Shown: piece after piece, positions 17,325-25,758 of the stretch | How positions within the stretch are numbered: position 1 is the first letter of the stretch | Layout of the letters: every line of letters begins with the position of its first letter | Assembly: GCF_020829445.1 (NCBI RefSeq) | Contig: NZ_JAIVFV010000010.1 | Location: 1 to 64,000 of the forward strand | Direction of reading: 5' to 3' | Length of the DNA: 64,000 nt | Source of the DNA: Nostoc sp. CHAB 5836 | GTDB taxonomy: Bacteria > Cyanobacteriota > Cyanobacteriia > Cyanobacteriales > Nostocaceae | Notes under the pieces: model-generated | The model's input: the letters and a program-made list of their open reading frames with translations, nothing else | Told to the model about the DNA's origin: nothing | Databases searched by the model: none | Made by a program: the position numbers and the translations under genes

Positions 17325-17861
17325 TTAAGGTCGATAACTCCGGCGGATTTCTGTAATTTGATCTGCTACATCCAAGAGAGATTTTGGCATCTCTGGCCCT
17401 GTGAGAATGATATCGACGTGGGGAGGGCGTTTTGCTAGAAACGCTAAAACTTCCGTTTCCGGAATTAAACCAAAGTTAATCGCTAAACTTAACTCATCTA
17501 AGACAACGAGAGAATACTTACTCTCACACACCACTTGTTGTGTATACTGCCACAGCTTTTGCAAAGCTTGGCTTTCGGTATCATCTAAATGCGGTGTATC
17601 GATACAACGAGGCAAATCACAACGAATCCAATCTAACTTTTGTCCTAATTGTATGGGTCTTTCCTGTCCTTGGCGAATACCTCCTTTGAGAAACTGCACT
17701 ATTAATACTGGGGTTCCTTGTCCAGCTATTCTCAGTGATTGAGCCATGACGCTCGTAAAAAAGTTGCGATGGGAGCTAGTGAAAACTTGCACTAGTCCTT
17801 CTACTGGATATGGTAAGGTAAGGGTTGAATTGATACTTGGAGTTTTTAGCTGGGCAACCAT
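17325..17861 (-). CDS. CobA/BtuR-like P-loop-fold protein with degenerate Walker A
   Basis: I choose the ATG at 17861 (MVAQLKTPSINSTLTLPYP), giving 178 residues; the frame runs back to 17885. The overall pattern is that of cob(I)alamin adenosyltransferase: a first strand, the helix AQSLRIAGQGTPVLIVQFLKGG, and the Walker B-like strand SLVVLDELSLAINFGLI. It ends with VDIILTGPEMPKSLLDVADQITEIR, close to the CobA ending. Where CobA has the GxGKGKTTA loop this protein has FTSSHRNFFTSV, with neither Gly-Lys-Thr nor a Lys. It therefore probably does not bind ATP in the usual way. It is convergent with the dCTP-deaminase-like gene. Confidence 0.75.
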   Translation of the reverse strand: MVAQLKTPSINSTLTLPYPVEGLVQVFTSSHRNFFTSVMAQSLRIAGQGTPVLIVQFLKGGIRQGQERPIQLGQKLDWIRCDLPRCIDTPHLDDTESQALQKLWQYTQQVVCESKYSLVVLDELSLAINFGLIPETEVLAFLAKRPPHVDIILTGPEMPKSLLDVADQITEIRRSYRP

Positions 17862-18204
17862 AGGGTTAAGTTCAAAAAAATACAATAAATTAATGCTTTC
17901 TGGTGTCAGTAATTCTTACAAAACTGCCTGTATAATAAATCTGTTTTCACAGGTGTGGTGGATTTGGCAAATTGCATTCTTAGTCAAACACTACGTTTGT
18001 GTTGAAGTCAAGGGTTATTTTAATTGAAATTTTCGTTTTTTCTCGGGAAGGTGTTGTAAAAATGAAAACACATAAGGTACAGTTCCAAATATTTAAAAAA
18101 GCTGGGCAGAACGTCTGAAAATCGCAAAATGTTAGATTGATCGGTTGTTTGGGCAAAAGAGATTTAGAAAGTAGTGAATTTGACAGGATGAGGAGTAAAT
18201 TGTT

Positions 18205-18828
18205 GTGAGATTGGTGATTCTGGGAGGTTCAGGATCGGGGAAAAGCACTCAAGCGCAAAGGCTTTGCAGATACTTTGATATTCCTCTGATTTCTACAGGT
18301 GAGATTTTACGGGAAGCAATATCTGGTGACAAGCCTCTGCCGGAATTTCGATGGTCAAAAGCCGATCCCCGGACTTCTCTTTCGGTTTACGCTAGCCTGA
18401 GTGAACTAGGTTACCACGCACGGCCTTATATCCAAAAAGGCGAGTTAGTTCCAGACGAAATGATCATTGAATTGATCCAAATTCGTCTCAGACAACCAGA
18501 TATTAACTGTGATTGGGTCTTAGAGGGCTATCCCCGTACTGCCTTCCAAGCTGAAGAATTAGATTTTTTATTGGATGATTTAGGTCAAAAGCTAGATTGG
18601 GCAATTTATCTCCAAGTTCCAGAAGCAGTAATGGTTAGCCGATCCTTGGGGCGATCGCTACCAGATGACCAACCAGAAATTGTACAGCGCCGTGTAGAAT
18701 TATTCTACGATCGCACCATTCCCATCCTAGAATACTACGACCGTCGTCGCCGCTTATTGACCATCAACGGCGACCAGTCACCAGAGATGGTGCAGCAAAA
18801 TATTTTGACTCTGCTTTCGGTTCCTTAG
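18205..18828 (+). CDS. adenylate kinase-family nucleoside monophosphate kinase
   Basis: A 207-residue kinase starting at GTG. The Walker A is GGSGSGKSTQAQRL, the NMP-binding helix begins LISTGEILREAI, and the conserved GYPRT (LEGYPRTAFQAEEL) is present. The central Arg pair in RRVELFYDRT supports phosphate binding. It has no long LID insertion with the zinc or aromatic cluster of full adenylate kinases. An insertion at residues 45-70 (PLPEFRWSKADPRTSLSVYA) is unusual. It may therefore be a specialised NMP kinase rather than the housekeeping Adk, which in cyanobacteria usually lies in the ribosomal protein cluster. It is transcribed towards rph with a tandem repeat between. Confidence 0.8.
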   Translation: MRLVILGGSGSGKSTQAQRLCRYFDIPLISTGEILREAISGDKPLPEFRWSKADPRTSLSVYASLSELGYHARPYIQKGELVPDEMIIELIQIRLRQPDINCDWVLEGYPRTAFQAEELDFLLDDLGQKLDWAIYLQVPEAVMVSRSLGRSLPDDQPEIVQRRVELFYDRTIPILEYYDRRRRLLTINGDQSPEMVQQNILTLLSVP

Positions 18829-18837
18829 ATCAAGAAG

Positions 18838-18883
18838 TGGGGGATGAGGGGGATGAGGGGGATGAGGGGGATGAGGGGGATTA
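18838..18883. repeat. 9-bp tandem repeat, GGGATGAGG
   Basis: Five consecutive 9-bp units of GGGGATGAG just after the kinase stop codon. The same unit in reverse orientation (CATCTCCCT) recurs at 20758-20885, next to pgl. Confidence 0.85.
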
Positions 18884-18968
18884 GGGAGCAAAGGAAATAA
18901 ATAATGCCCAATTCCCAGTGACACTAAGGTAATCTTAAGGCAGTTTTGTAAAATTTGAGGCAACTCCA

Positions 18969-19712
18969 ATGGCTTGGCAGCGTCCTGACGGTCGTCTTCC
19001 TTACCAACTACGTCCGATCAGCTTTTACCCCAGTTTCACCAGCTTTGCCCCCGGTTCTGTTCTCGCAAAATGCGGTGATACTCAGGTACTTTGTACTGTT
19101 AGCGTTAATAAGGGAGTTCCAAAGTTTCTCGAAGGAACTGGTAAAGGCTGGTTAACTGCTGAGTACCGGATGCTACCATCTGCTACACAAAAACGACAAG
19201 AAAGGGAATTATTGAAGTTATCTGGACGGACGCAAGAAATTCAACGTTTAATTGGACGCAGCTTACGCGCAGTAGTGGATTTTGAGGCACTGGGAGAATG
19301 GACGCTGACTGTGGATGCTGATGTGTTGCAAGCAGACGCTGGAACTCGGACAACAGCCATTACAGGCTCGTTTGTAGCCTTGGCTCATGGGATTTCTAAA
19401 TTGTTGCAAGAGGGCGTGTTGGAGCGATCGCCTTTGTGTGGACAAGTAGCAGCAGTTTCCGTAGGATTACTGGAGGGAGAGCCATTTTTGGATATGAATT
19501 ATCTCGAAGATGTGGCTGCAACAGTAGATTTTAACGTGGTGATGAATCAACATTTGAGAATCATTGAAGTCCAAGGAACAGCCGAAGAAGGCAGCTTTAG
19601 CCGCACTCAGTTGAATCAACTACTAGATGTCGCCCAAAAAGGAATTCAGGAATTGTTAATTGCCCAACGTGAAGCGATCGCTAACTGGGAAGCGCTATTT
19701 GTGATTAATTAG
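18969..19712 (+). CDS. rph: ribonuclease PH
   Basis: A 247-residue 3'-5' phosphorolytic exoribonuclease that trims tRNA 3' ends using inorganic phosphate. It starts [37 protein letters not shown], the phosphate-binding [18 protein letters not shown] and the catalytic [19 protein letters not shown] (Asp residues) are all in place. It ends [13 protein letters not shown]. The length is standard and the enzyme forms a hexameric ring. It probably has its own promoter, since a 140-bp repeat-bearing spacer precedes it. Confidence 0.96.
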   Translation: MAWQRPDGRLPYQLRPISFYPSFTSFAPGSVLAKCGDTQVLCTVSVNKGVPKFLEGTGKGWLTAEYRMLPSATQKRQERELLKLSGRTQEIQRLIGRSLRAVVDFEALGEWTLTVDADVLQADAGTRTTAITGSFVALAHGISKLLQEGVLERSPLCGQVAAVSVGLLEGEPFLDMNYLEDVAATVDFNVVMNQHLRIIEVQGTAEEGSFSRTQLNQLLDVAQKGIQELLIAQREAIANWEALFVIN

Positions 19713-19983
19713 TTTTATTAATTTTTAATAAGAATTAATAAATGTATCCTTTGTGGCCTTAATCAACAAAGTATCAAGTAACTGGGTGTAAATAAAAATA
19801 ATCATGAGGGTTGTTAGTAGTTAGTACGACTGACTACTGACAACTTAGCGTTGAAGGTGATAAGGAGCGTCTATTTTTTCAGTTTACCCAATGCACGATG
19901 TTAAATGTTTCAAAAGTTAAAAAGGAGGATTGTAATAAGTTCGGTATTGTATTGCCAGAAGCCAGCAATATGACGATGAAGCC

Positions 19984-20706
19984 ATGAATAAAACCGTTGA
20001 AGTTCTTCCGGATCAGCCAGCGCTGGTTGCACGAGCGTTAGAATTAATTCTGTCGAAGTTAGAAACTGCCATTGAAGAGCGTGGGCGGTTTACCATCGCC
20101 TTATCTGGCGGTAGTACACCTAAACCCTTGTACGAAGCGATTGCTAATCAAAAACTGCCTTGGGATAAAATTCATATATTCTGGGGGGATGAGCGTTACG
20201 TACCACCAACTCATCCCGATAGCAATGAACTGATGACGCGTCGCGCATGGCTAGATCATGTTGACATTCCAGAGGCTAACATTCACGCCGTACCAACTTT
20301 GTCAGCCAATCCCGAATTAGCTGCTGCCAAGTATGAACAAGAGATCAAAGAATTTTTCCATACTTCTGGGGTCGAGTTTCCCGCTTTGGATGTAGTATTA
20401 CTAGGAATGGGTGATGATGCACATACTGCATCTTTGTTTCCCCACACAGAAGCTCTCAAAGTACGCGATCGCCTAGTTACTGTGGGTAACAAAGACGGAA
20501 ATCCCCGGATAACTTTCACATACCCCTTCATCAACTCTGGTCGCAGTGTGATTTTTGTGATTGCTGGTGCTAATAAACGACCAGCTTTAGCGCAAGTTTT
20601 TGCACCTGTAGCCGATGACTTCACTTACCCATCCCGCTTAATTCAGCCCCAAGGAGAACTTTGGTGGCTGCTAGATGCGGCAGCAGGTTTGGAACTTCAA
20701 TATTGA
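19984..20706 (+). CDS. pgl: 6-phosphogluconolactonase
   Basis: A 240-residue enzyme of the oxidative pentose phosphate pathway, hydrolysing 6-phosphogluconolactone. It has the family motifs FTIALSGGSTPKPLYEAI, the IFWGDERYVPPTHPDSNE active-site segment, and LLGMGDDAHTASLFPHT with the catalytic His. In heterocystous cyanobacteria this pathway provides NADPH for nitrogenase. A strong AAGGAGG lies 56 bases before the ATG with no start close to it. A shorter-range ribosome-binding sequence is not visible, so the start is the best-conserved choice rather than the best-signalled. Confidence 0.95.
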   Translation: MNKTVEVLPDQPALVARALELILSKLETAIEERGRFTIALSGGSTPKPLYEAIANQKLPWDKIHIFWGDERYVPPTHPDSNELMTRRAWLDHVDIPEANIHAVPTLSANPELAAAKYEQEIKEFFHTSGVEFPALDVVLLGMGDDAHTASLFPHTEALKVRDRLVTVGNKDGNPRITFTYPFINSGRSVIFVIAGANKRPALAQVFAPVADDFTYPSRLIQPQGELWWLLDAAAGLELQY

Positions 20707-20757
20707 ATTTGGGCAAACAGGGCATGGGGCAAACAGGGCATTGGTTATTCTCCTTGT

Positions 20758-20885
20758 GTCCTCATCGTCCCCATCCCCCTCATCTCCCTCATCTCCCCCG
20801 CTCCCTCATCTCCCCCGCTCCCTCATCTCCCTCATCTCCCTCATCTCCCTCATCTCCCTCATCTCCCTCATCTCCCCCGCTCCCT
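20758..20885. repeat. tandem CATCTCCCT repeats
   Basis: About twelve 9-bp units of CATCTCCCT or CGCTCCCTC immediately downstream of pgl. The open frames seen across it encode only Ser-Pro-Leu repeats and are artefacts. It is the complement of the GGGATGAGG array at 18838. Confidence 0.85.
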
Positions 20886-21013
20886 TTGCTCCCGTCAGAG
20901 TGTCCAATTGATTGTTCCATTAGCAGTAATTGCTAGAATCTAAAGCTAGGGTCGCCCTGTGCTTGCCAGTCCTACCTATTTTTATGATGATCTTGAACAA
21001 AGGCTAAATATCG

Positions 21014-21844
21014 ATGATCGTCTGCCCTAATTGCAATCATCCCAACCCTGATGGCGCTGTCCAGTGTGAAGCTTGCTATACACCGTTACCCGCAACTACT
21101 AACTGTCCCAGTTGTGGGGCAACTGTGCAGGCAGATGCTGCATTCTGTGGTCAGTGTGGCTATAACCTTCACTCAGCAGGAGTTCCACACGTTCATACCC
21201 CAGTAGCTACAACAGTCACTCCCGATATCTCTCTGGAAGTGCCGCCGTTAGTTCCACCCGATCCACTGTTAGAAGTTGTACAACTAAATGCCTTAAAAAG
21301 CAGTGAATCTACCAATTCCGATCCTCCCGAATCATCTTTACCACCAACAGAGGTGGCAGTTCCCCCAGAACCAGTGCCAGCTGTGGCCGCTCAACCCGTA
21401 GTCTCTGTACAAAGTATTCCGACTCCACCACCTTTGGAACCTGCGCCAGTGTCTGAAGCCGAAGTAAAAGAGCCAACAGCACCAACTGCAACTGTTGCCA
21501 GAACCCAATTGCAGCAGGTTACGGCGCGGTTAATCCACGTTCAAAGCGATCGCTTAATTGAATTACCCCAAAATTTTTCTGTAATTCATATCGGCAAGCC
21601 CAATGACCGGATTCCCCCAGATATAGATGTTTCCGGATTTCCCAATTCCGAAATTGTCTCGCGGATTCATGCAGATATTCGCGTCGAGGGAGATGCCCAT
21701 TATGTAGAGGATGTGGGAAGTTCTAATGGTACTTACATTAATAATTTGCCGCTTTTACCAGGGAATCGTCATCGCTTGCGACCAGGCGATCGCATCAGCT
21801 TGGGTAAAGGAGACTTGATGACATTCCTGTTTCAACTTGCTTAA
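21014..21844 (+). CDS. zinc-ribbon and FHA-domain protein
   Basis: 276 residues. The N-terminus has two Cys-x2-Cys pairs forming a double zinc ribbon (CPNCNHPNPDGAVQCEACY and CPSCGATVQADAAFCGQCGY). Residues about 60-165 are a Pro/Val/Glu-rich linker, probably disordered. Residues about 180-276 are a forkhead-associated domain: IHIGKPNDRIPPDIDVSG, SRIHADIRVEGD, then the GSSNGTYIN loop that binds phosphothreonine. FHA proteins of this type are read-outs of Ser/Thr kinases, which are numerous in Nostoc. The partner kinase is unknown. It is monocistronic. Confidence 0.9.
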   Translation: MIVCPNCNHPNPDGAVQCEACYTPLPATTNCPSCGATVQADAAFCGQCGYNLHSAGVPHVHTPVATTVTPDISLEVPPLVPPDPLLEVVQLNALKSSESTNSDPPESSLPPTEVAVPPEPVPAVAAQPVVSVQSIPTPPPLEPAPVSEAEVKEPTAPTATVARTQLQQVTARLIHVQSDRLIELPQNFSVIHIGKPNDRIPPDIDVSGFPNSEIVSRIHADIRVEGDAHYVEDVGSSNGTYINNLPLLPGNRHRLRPGDRISLGKGDLMTFLFQLA

Positions 21845-21921
21845 CTGATTCTCCATTAATTGTGACATCGGTCTAGGCATTTTCTGCCCATCCTCCGGCA
21901 TCCATTTTGGAGGATAAATAA

Positions 21922-21966
21922 ATGAACCGCATCACACAAGCGACGGATAAGCTGTTACGCATTTAA
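21922..21966 (+). CDS. possible 14-residue ORF
   Basis: ATG with an excellent Shine-Dalgarno sequence (TTTTGGAGGATAAATAAATG) encodes MNRITQATDKLLRI and stops. It may be a small peptide or a chance start. No homologue is known to me, and the region downstream quickly becomes a TCATTTG tandem array. Confidence 0.3.
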   Translation: MNRITQATDKLLRI

Positions 21967-21989
21967 ATTGTATATTTACTCGTGAGGTT

Positions 21990-22068
21990 GTCATTAGTCA
22001 TTTGTCATTGGTCATTGGTCATTGGTCATTTGTCATTTGTCATTTGTCATTGGTCATTTGTCATTTGT
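21990..22068. repeat. short tandem repeat array, TCATTGG/TCATTTG
   Basis: About eleven 7-bp units, alternating TCATTGG and TCATTTG, in the space between the FHA gene and the M50 protease gene. Confidence 0.85.
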
Positions 22069-22118
22069 ATTTCAAAGGAGAGATGACCAATTGACTTAGG
22101 ACAGTCTTAACGATCGCA

Positions 22119-22247
22119 ATGTACAATTTAGACCCGCATCAGCTTAACTATGTTGTTCTTGATAGCTCCATAGTTTACGACCGTCGCTTCCAGGTGCGAA
22201 TTGTTGCATTGGCCGGCAAATCCATTACCTTAATAATTAGGCTATAG
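22119..22247 (+). CDS. possible 42-residue small protein
   Basis: The frame encodes MYNLDPHQLNYVVLDSSIVY and continues with DRRFQVRIVALAGKSITLII. The residue mix is protein-like and it lies outside the known repeat families. It lacks a convincing ribosome-binding sequence. It may be a real small gene, or the tail of a degraded one. Confidence 0.25.
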   Translation: MYNLDPHQLNYVVLDSSIVYDRRFQVRIVALAGKSITLIIRL

Positions 22248-22376
22248 GAATCTGATTTGATTACTGAATAACTTGTAGAGAGAGGGAACAGCGAGCAGGA
22301 AGCAGGGAAAAAGAAATAAAGGTATACTAAGTTTTTTTCACGCAATCAAGTAGGAGTCCTATAGGATAGATAAAAA

Positions 22377-22508
22377 TAAGTAAGTTGGCGCGAAAAAACA
22401 TAAATATGTTACAAAACGTAAATAGGCTTAAAACCCTTGTGAATGACGAAGGACAAATGACAAATGACAGCCTTAGCCAGTTAGCTTTAATTGCGCCGAC
22501 CTACTTAC
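22377..22508. repeat. MITE-A copy 1
   Basis: The ends AAGTAAGTTGGCGCGAAAA and AATTGCGCCGACCTACTTA are inverted repeats. The inside reads ATGTTACAAAACGTAAATAG, then a run of ACAAATGAC units, then CAGCCTTAGCCAGTTAGC. A 63-codon open frame over it (22385-22576) is spurious. Other copies: 28471-28626, 50951-51084, 51081-51210 and 63116-63243. Confidence 0.85.
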
Positions 22509-22686
22509 ACTCTCGATTTGAGATTGAAGGGATAATCTATAATCTAAAATCCAAAATTAAATGCCTGATGAATTAATCTGGGCAATAATCTAAATTCCAA
22601 AATCTAAAATCTAAAATCCTTCGACTGAGCGTAGTCGAACGCGAGTGCGTTCTGCAGGAAAGTCTAAAATCTAAAATCGAGGTTTT

Positions 22687-23430
22687 ATGAGGGAATCAAG
22701 CAAAAATTTTGAAACCTTGCTCACCAAAGAAGCCCCGCCAGTTGTTGAACGCATGGGGCTAACCTGGCTAATTGCAGCAGCGATCGCAACTGCTTTACTG
22801 TGGCAAGTTCCAGGAGGTGATTATATCTTATACCCATTTACAATTCTGGCAACTTGGTTTCATGAAATGGGTCACGGCTTAATGGCATTGCTATTAGGAG
22901 GACAGTTTCAGAAATTGGAGATTTTTAGCAATGGTTCCGGTGTCGCAACTTATGGCATCCGGTCGTCATTGGGGCCCATTGTCCCGGCAATGATCGCCGC
23001 CGCAGGGCCAATGGGGCCGCCTCTTGCAGGTGCAGCTTTAATTCTGGCTTCCCGCAGTTTTACAGCAGCAACCCTCTGTTTAAAAATTTTAGGAAGTTTT
23101 TTGCTCTTTTCCACATTAATTTGGGTACGTTCCTGGTTTGGATTCGTGGCAATTCCCTTGCTGGGTTTAATAATCTTGGGTATCGCCCTGAAAGCCCCTC
23201 GCTGGGCACAAGGGTTTGTCATTCAATTTTTGGGTGTACAAGCTTGTGTGAGTACGTACCATCAACTTGATTATCTATTTAGTAGGTCTGCTGGCCCCCT
23301 TGGACTCTCTGATACAGCGCAAATGCAGCGATATTTGCTTTTACCTTACTGGTTTTGGGGCGGGTTAATGGCGATCGCATCTTTGGTAATTTTAATCCAA
23401 AGTCTCCGCCTTGCCTATCGTTCGGAGTAA
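22687..23430 (+). CDS. M50-family (site-2-protease-like) membrane metallopeptidase
   Basis: A 247-residue integral membrane protein with about six hydrophobic segments. The zinc-protease motif HEMGHG (HExxH) lies near residue 60 inside a membrane segment. A glycine- and proline-rich second core segment follows (AAAGPMGPPLAGAAL), replacing the usual NPxxG/D motif, so the third zinc ligand is uncertain. The family matches the M50B proteins of cyanobacteria. Its stop codon TAA overlaps the ATG of the next gene (TAATGA), indicating translational coupling with two small genes downstream. Confidence 0.8.
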   Translation: MRESSKNFETLLTKEAPPVVERMGLTWLIAAAIATALLWQVPGGDYILYPFTILATWFHEMGHGLMALLLGGQFQKLEIFSNGSGVATYGIRSSLGPIVPAMIAAAGPMGPPLAGAALILASRSFTAATLCLKILGSFLLFSTLIWVRSWFGFVAIPLLGLIILGIALKAPRWAQGFVIQFLGVQACVSTYHQLDYLFSRSAGPLGLSDTAQMQRYLLLPYWFWGGLMAIASLVILIQSLRLAYRSE

Positions 23431-23615
23431 TGAGTAAGAAGCACCATCAAAAGGCGATTGAATCTCTAGCTCAAAGAATTACTGAACATCAAGAAAAGAT
23501 TAAACTGGAATTAGAGAATAGTTTTCCTGACGAAGGTTTAATTAAGCATTGGGAAAAAGAGATTCGTGCTTTTGACAAGGCAATTCAACAAGCGCGTAAA
23601 AGATTGGCACAATAA
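23430..23615 (+). CDS. small hypothetical coiled-coil protein
   Basis: A 61-residue, highly charged helical protein (MSKKHHQKAIESLAQRITEH) with Lys/Glu heptads over most of its length. I use the ATG at 23430, which overlaps the protease stop codon, rather than the longer frame from 23355 that lies inside the protease gene. It is probably the second gene of a three-gene operon. The function is unknown. Confidence 0.7.
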   Translation: MSKKHHQKAIESLAQRITEHQEKIKLELENSFPDEGLIKHWEKEIRAFDKAIQQARKRLAQ

Positions 23616-23617
23616 AT

Positions 23618-23872
23618 ATGCAGATTAGCGATCGCCCCCTTGCAGTGACCAATTCAACCCTCAGTACCTTGATTGCAGAATTAGGTACAGAATGCCTGAA
23701 AGTACAAGCATTAGTTAACCAATTACAGTTAACTAGTTTAACTACTAACCAACAAGCTGAAATTCTAGCAGAACTCCTAGCTGCTGCGGTTCATTTGCAT
23801 AATCATTGTGACGAAGATTTTCAGGCGCTAATTAGTGAGGAAATGGAAAATTTGTATGATGATGAAGATTGA
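23618..23872 (+). CDS. small hypothetical protein
   Basis: An 84-residue, acidic, helical protein (MQISDRPLAVTNSTLSTLIA) starting two bases after the previous stop codon, hence the third member of the same operon. It contains HLHNHCDEDFQALISEEMEN, with a His/Cys cluster, and an acidic tail YDDED. I know no characterised homologue. The tight spacing with the M50 protease suggests a shared function. Confidence 0.7.
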   Translation: MQISDRPLAVTNSTLSTLIAELGTECLKVQALVNQLQLTSLTTNQQAEILAELLAAAVHLHNHCDEDFQALISEEMENLYDDED

Positions 23873-24157
23873 CTAGATAATTACTAAATCGTAATACCTC
23901 GATTTCGCGGTTTCTGAGCGTAGTCGAAGGACGGCACAAGGAAAGTAATTCGTAATTGAGGGTACAGAGCAACTAATTTTCATCATGAAAATTTCACTCC
24001 TTCCTTCATTTCTTTGTCAGGCTGCGCCAAACTCTTTTAACTTCTTTCTTTGTGTCCTTAAAGGAAAAATTTATCAGTATGATAGCCTGGATATTGTTAA
24101 AAAATTTGCCGCTAATAACTCTTCCCTTAGCGTCCTTCCCCGTTCGATACCCTAATC

Positions 24158-25066
24158 ATGTCCACCCAACCCACAATTCAAAGCATATACACCGACGGTG
24201 CTTGTACCGGTAATCCTGGCCCTGGCGGTTGGGGTGTTGTCGTCTACTTCAGCGATGGCTCAATCCACGAAATGGGCGATGCATCCCTTCATACCACTAA
24301 TAATAAAATGGAGATACAAGCTGCGATCGCAGCTCTTCAATTTTTGCAAACATCTCAACAAGCCCAACCCATTACCCTTCATACCGATAGCGAATACCTG
24401 ATTAACTGCGTTACCAAGTGGGTAAAAAGCTGGAAAAACAAGGGCTGGAAAAAGGCAGATGGTAAACCCGTCCAAAACCAAGACCTTTTAGAAATATTGG
24501 ATGAACTTAATACCCAACAGGTACAATGGCAACACGTGCGGGGACATTCTGGTAACATAGGTAACGAACGTTGTGATGCGATCGCCCGCACCTATGCAAG
24601 TGGCCAAACCCCTTCCCTACAACAATTATCTCTTACAGATTTTTATAAATCTTTACCTTCATCAAATGAAATAAATGTAGCAAAAGTAGCTGATTATGAA
24701 AAAAACTCTCGAATAATTAACCAAAGTCCGCAAGAAATCAGTACTTCTGCACCAGAAATAACCGTTATGGAACCATCAACTGGGCCAACTGCGGCCTCAA
24801 CCGATGAAAAACCGCCAGAAATGAGGGTTTCGCAACTCCGTAGCTTAGTCGAAACTCTGCGTATAGCTGACGAAATTTCTGAAAAAGGCTACTTAATCAC
24901 CAGTTCTGAGTTAGCAGACTTGATGGATGTCCACGCCAGCGCTGTTACAAGTCGGGGAGATCAATGGCGTTGGCGAAACTGGATAGTGTCACGGGTACGC
25001 CGTGAAGGAAATCAAATTCTTTGGGAATTGGAACGCGGGGATCAAGTAGGAGGTGAAGAGGAGTGA
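24158..25066 (+). CDS. rnhA: ribonuclease HI with C-terminal extension
   Basis: 302 residues, about twice the size of a simple RNase HI. Residues 1-150 form the enzyme: IYTDGACTGNPGPGGWG with the first catalytic Asp, NNKMEIQAAI (Glu), LHTDSEYLINCVTKW (Asp) and GHSGNIGNERCD with the final Asp. It cuts the RNA strand of RNA-DNA hybrids. Residues 150-220 are a linker. Residues 225-295 (RVSQLRSLVETLRIADEI, then LADLMDVHASAVTSRGDQWRWRNW) look like a winged-helix DNA-binding module, seen in other cyanobacterial proteins. It is monocistronic. Confidence 0.93.
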   Translation: MSTQPTIQSIYTDGACTGNPGPGGWGVVVYFSDGSIHEMGDASLHTTNNKMEIQAAIAALQFLQTSQQAQPITLHTDSEYLINCVTKWVKSWKNKGWKKADGKPVQNQDLLEILDELNTQQVQWQHVRGHSGNIGNERCDAIARTYASGQTPSLQQLSLTDFYKSLPSSNEINVAKVADYEKNSRIINQSPQEISTSAPEITVMEPSTGPTAASTDEKPPEMRVSQLRSLVETLRIADEISEKGYLITSSELADLMDVHASAVTSRGDQWRWRNWIVSRVRREGNQILWELERGDQVGGEEE

Positions 25067-25231
25067 GGGAGATAGAGAAGTCTGGGAAGTGTGGGGAGTA
25101 TGGGGGAAAGATTTCTTCCTCATCCTCCCCTGAAGGGTGATTATACGGAAAAATTTGGTATAGTAACCGTAACCGAATGGAGTAGTTGCATACAGCAAAA
25201 AGTTATAAATAAACATTAAGAGCAGGTGTAT

Positions 25232-25717
25232 ATGTCAACCGAACCTAAAGTTCCTTGGTTTGTTTGGACTATCGTAACTCTTTCATGTGCTATGATAAGT
25301 GCATATGCTGTTATTGAAGCAGCAAATAGACGTGGAAATGTTAGCAACAATAACTCAGCACCTGCGATAGCTAGCCCTGCTCCAACTCTGGAAGTTACAC
25401 CTGAACCCCAAATAGAATTTTCAATTTGGAATGAGCTTGCACCAAGGCAGGTTAGTGAATATATTAAGGTTTATATTGAGGGAAGACTAATTGCTCGACT
25501 TGTGGTAGACGAGCAGAACCCTAATGCTTCGGTTAAAATAAGAGTCCCTAATTCTGGCAGCTATTCATATAGGGTTCTCGCTGATGGTCATTTTATAAAT
25601 CAATTTGGTCAAACGTATCATGATCAAGCTTTTGGAGACGGTGTGCTTGAAGTTAGTGATGGAAGCATATTTATATTGACGCTGACTCCAAATGGACTCA
25701 CATTAGTGCCAAGGTAA
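25232..25717 (+). CDS. hypothetical membrane-anchored protein
   Basis: 161 residues from the ATG at 25232 (a GTG six bases upstream is the alternative). An N-terminal hydrophobic helix (FVWTIVTLSCAMISAYAVIE) anchors it, followed by a Ser/Ala/Pro-rich stalk. The C-terminal beta-rich domain (YIKVYIEGRLIARLVVDE to GSYSYRVLADGHFINQFG) resembles an immunoglobulin- or PEGA-like fold. It probably faces the periplasm. No specific family is recognised. Confidence 0.65.
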   Translation: MSTEPKVPWFVWTIVTLSCAMISAYAVIEAANRRGNVSNNNSAPAIASPAPTLEVTPEPQIEFSIWNELAPRQVSEYIKVYIEGRLIARLVVDEQNPNASVKIRVPNSGSYSYRVLADGHFINQFGQTYHDQAFGDGVLEVSDGSIFILTLTPNGLTLVPR

Positions 25718-25758
25718 GATGCCCAATGCCCGATGCCCAATGCTCAATGCCCCATGCC

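Noticed and set aside
19920-19983. leader peptide before pgl using the strong AAGGAGG at about 19921
   Set aside because: No in-frame start codon lies at a workable distance; the nearest TTG is followed at once by a stop.
20661-20936. Ser-Pro-rich frames after pgl
   Set aside because: They translate the CATCTCCCT tandem array; two overlapping frames give equal nonsense.
22385-22576. 63-codon plus-strand open frame
   Set aside because: It lies over MITE-A copy 1 and encodes the repeat; its composition follows the repeat, not a protein.
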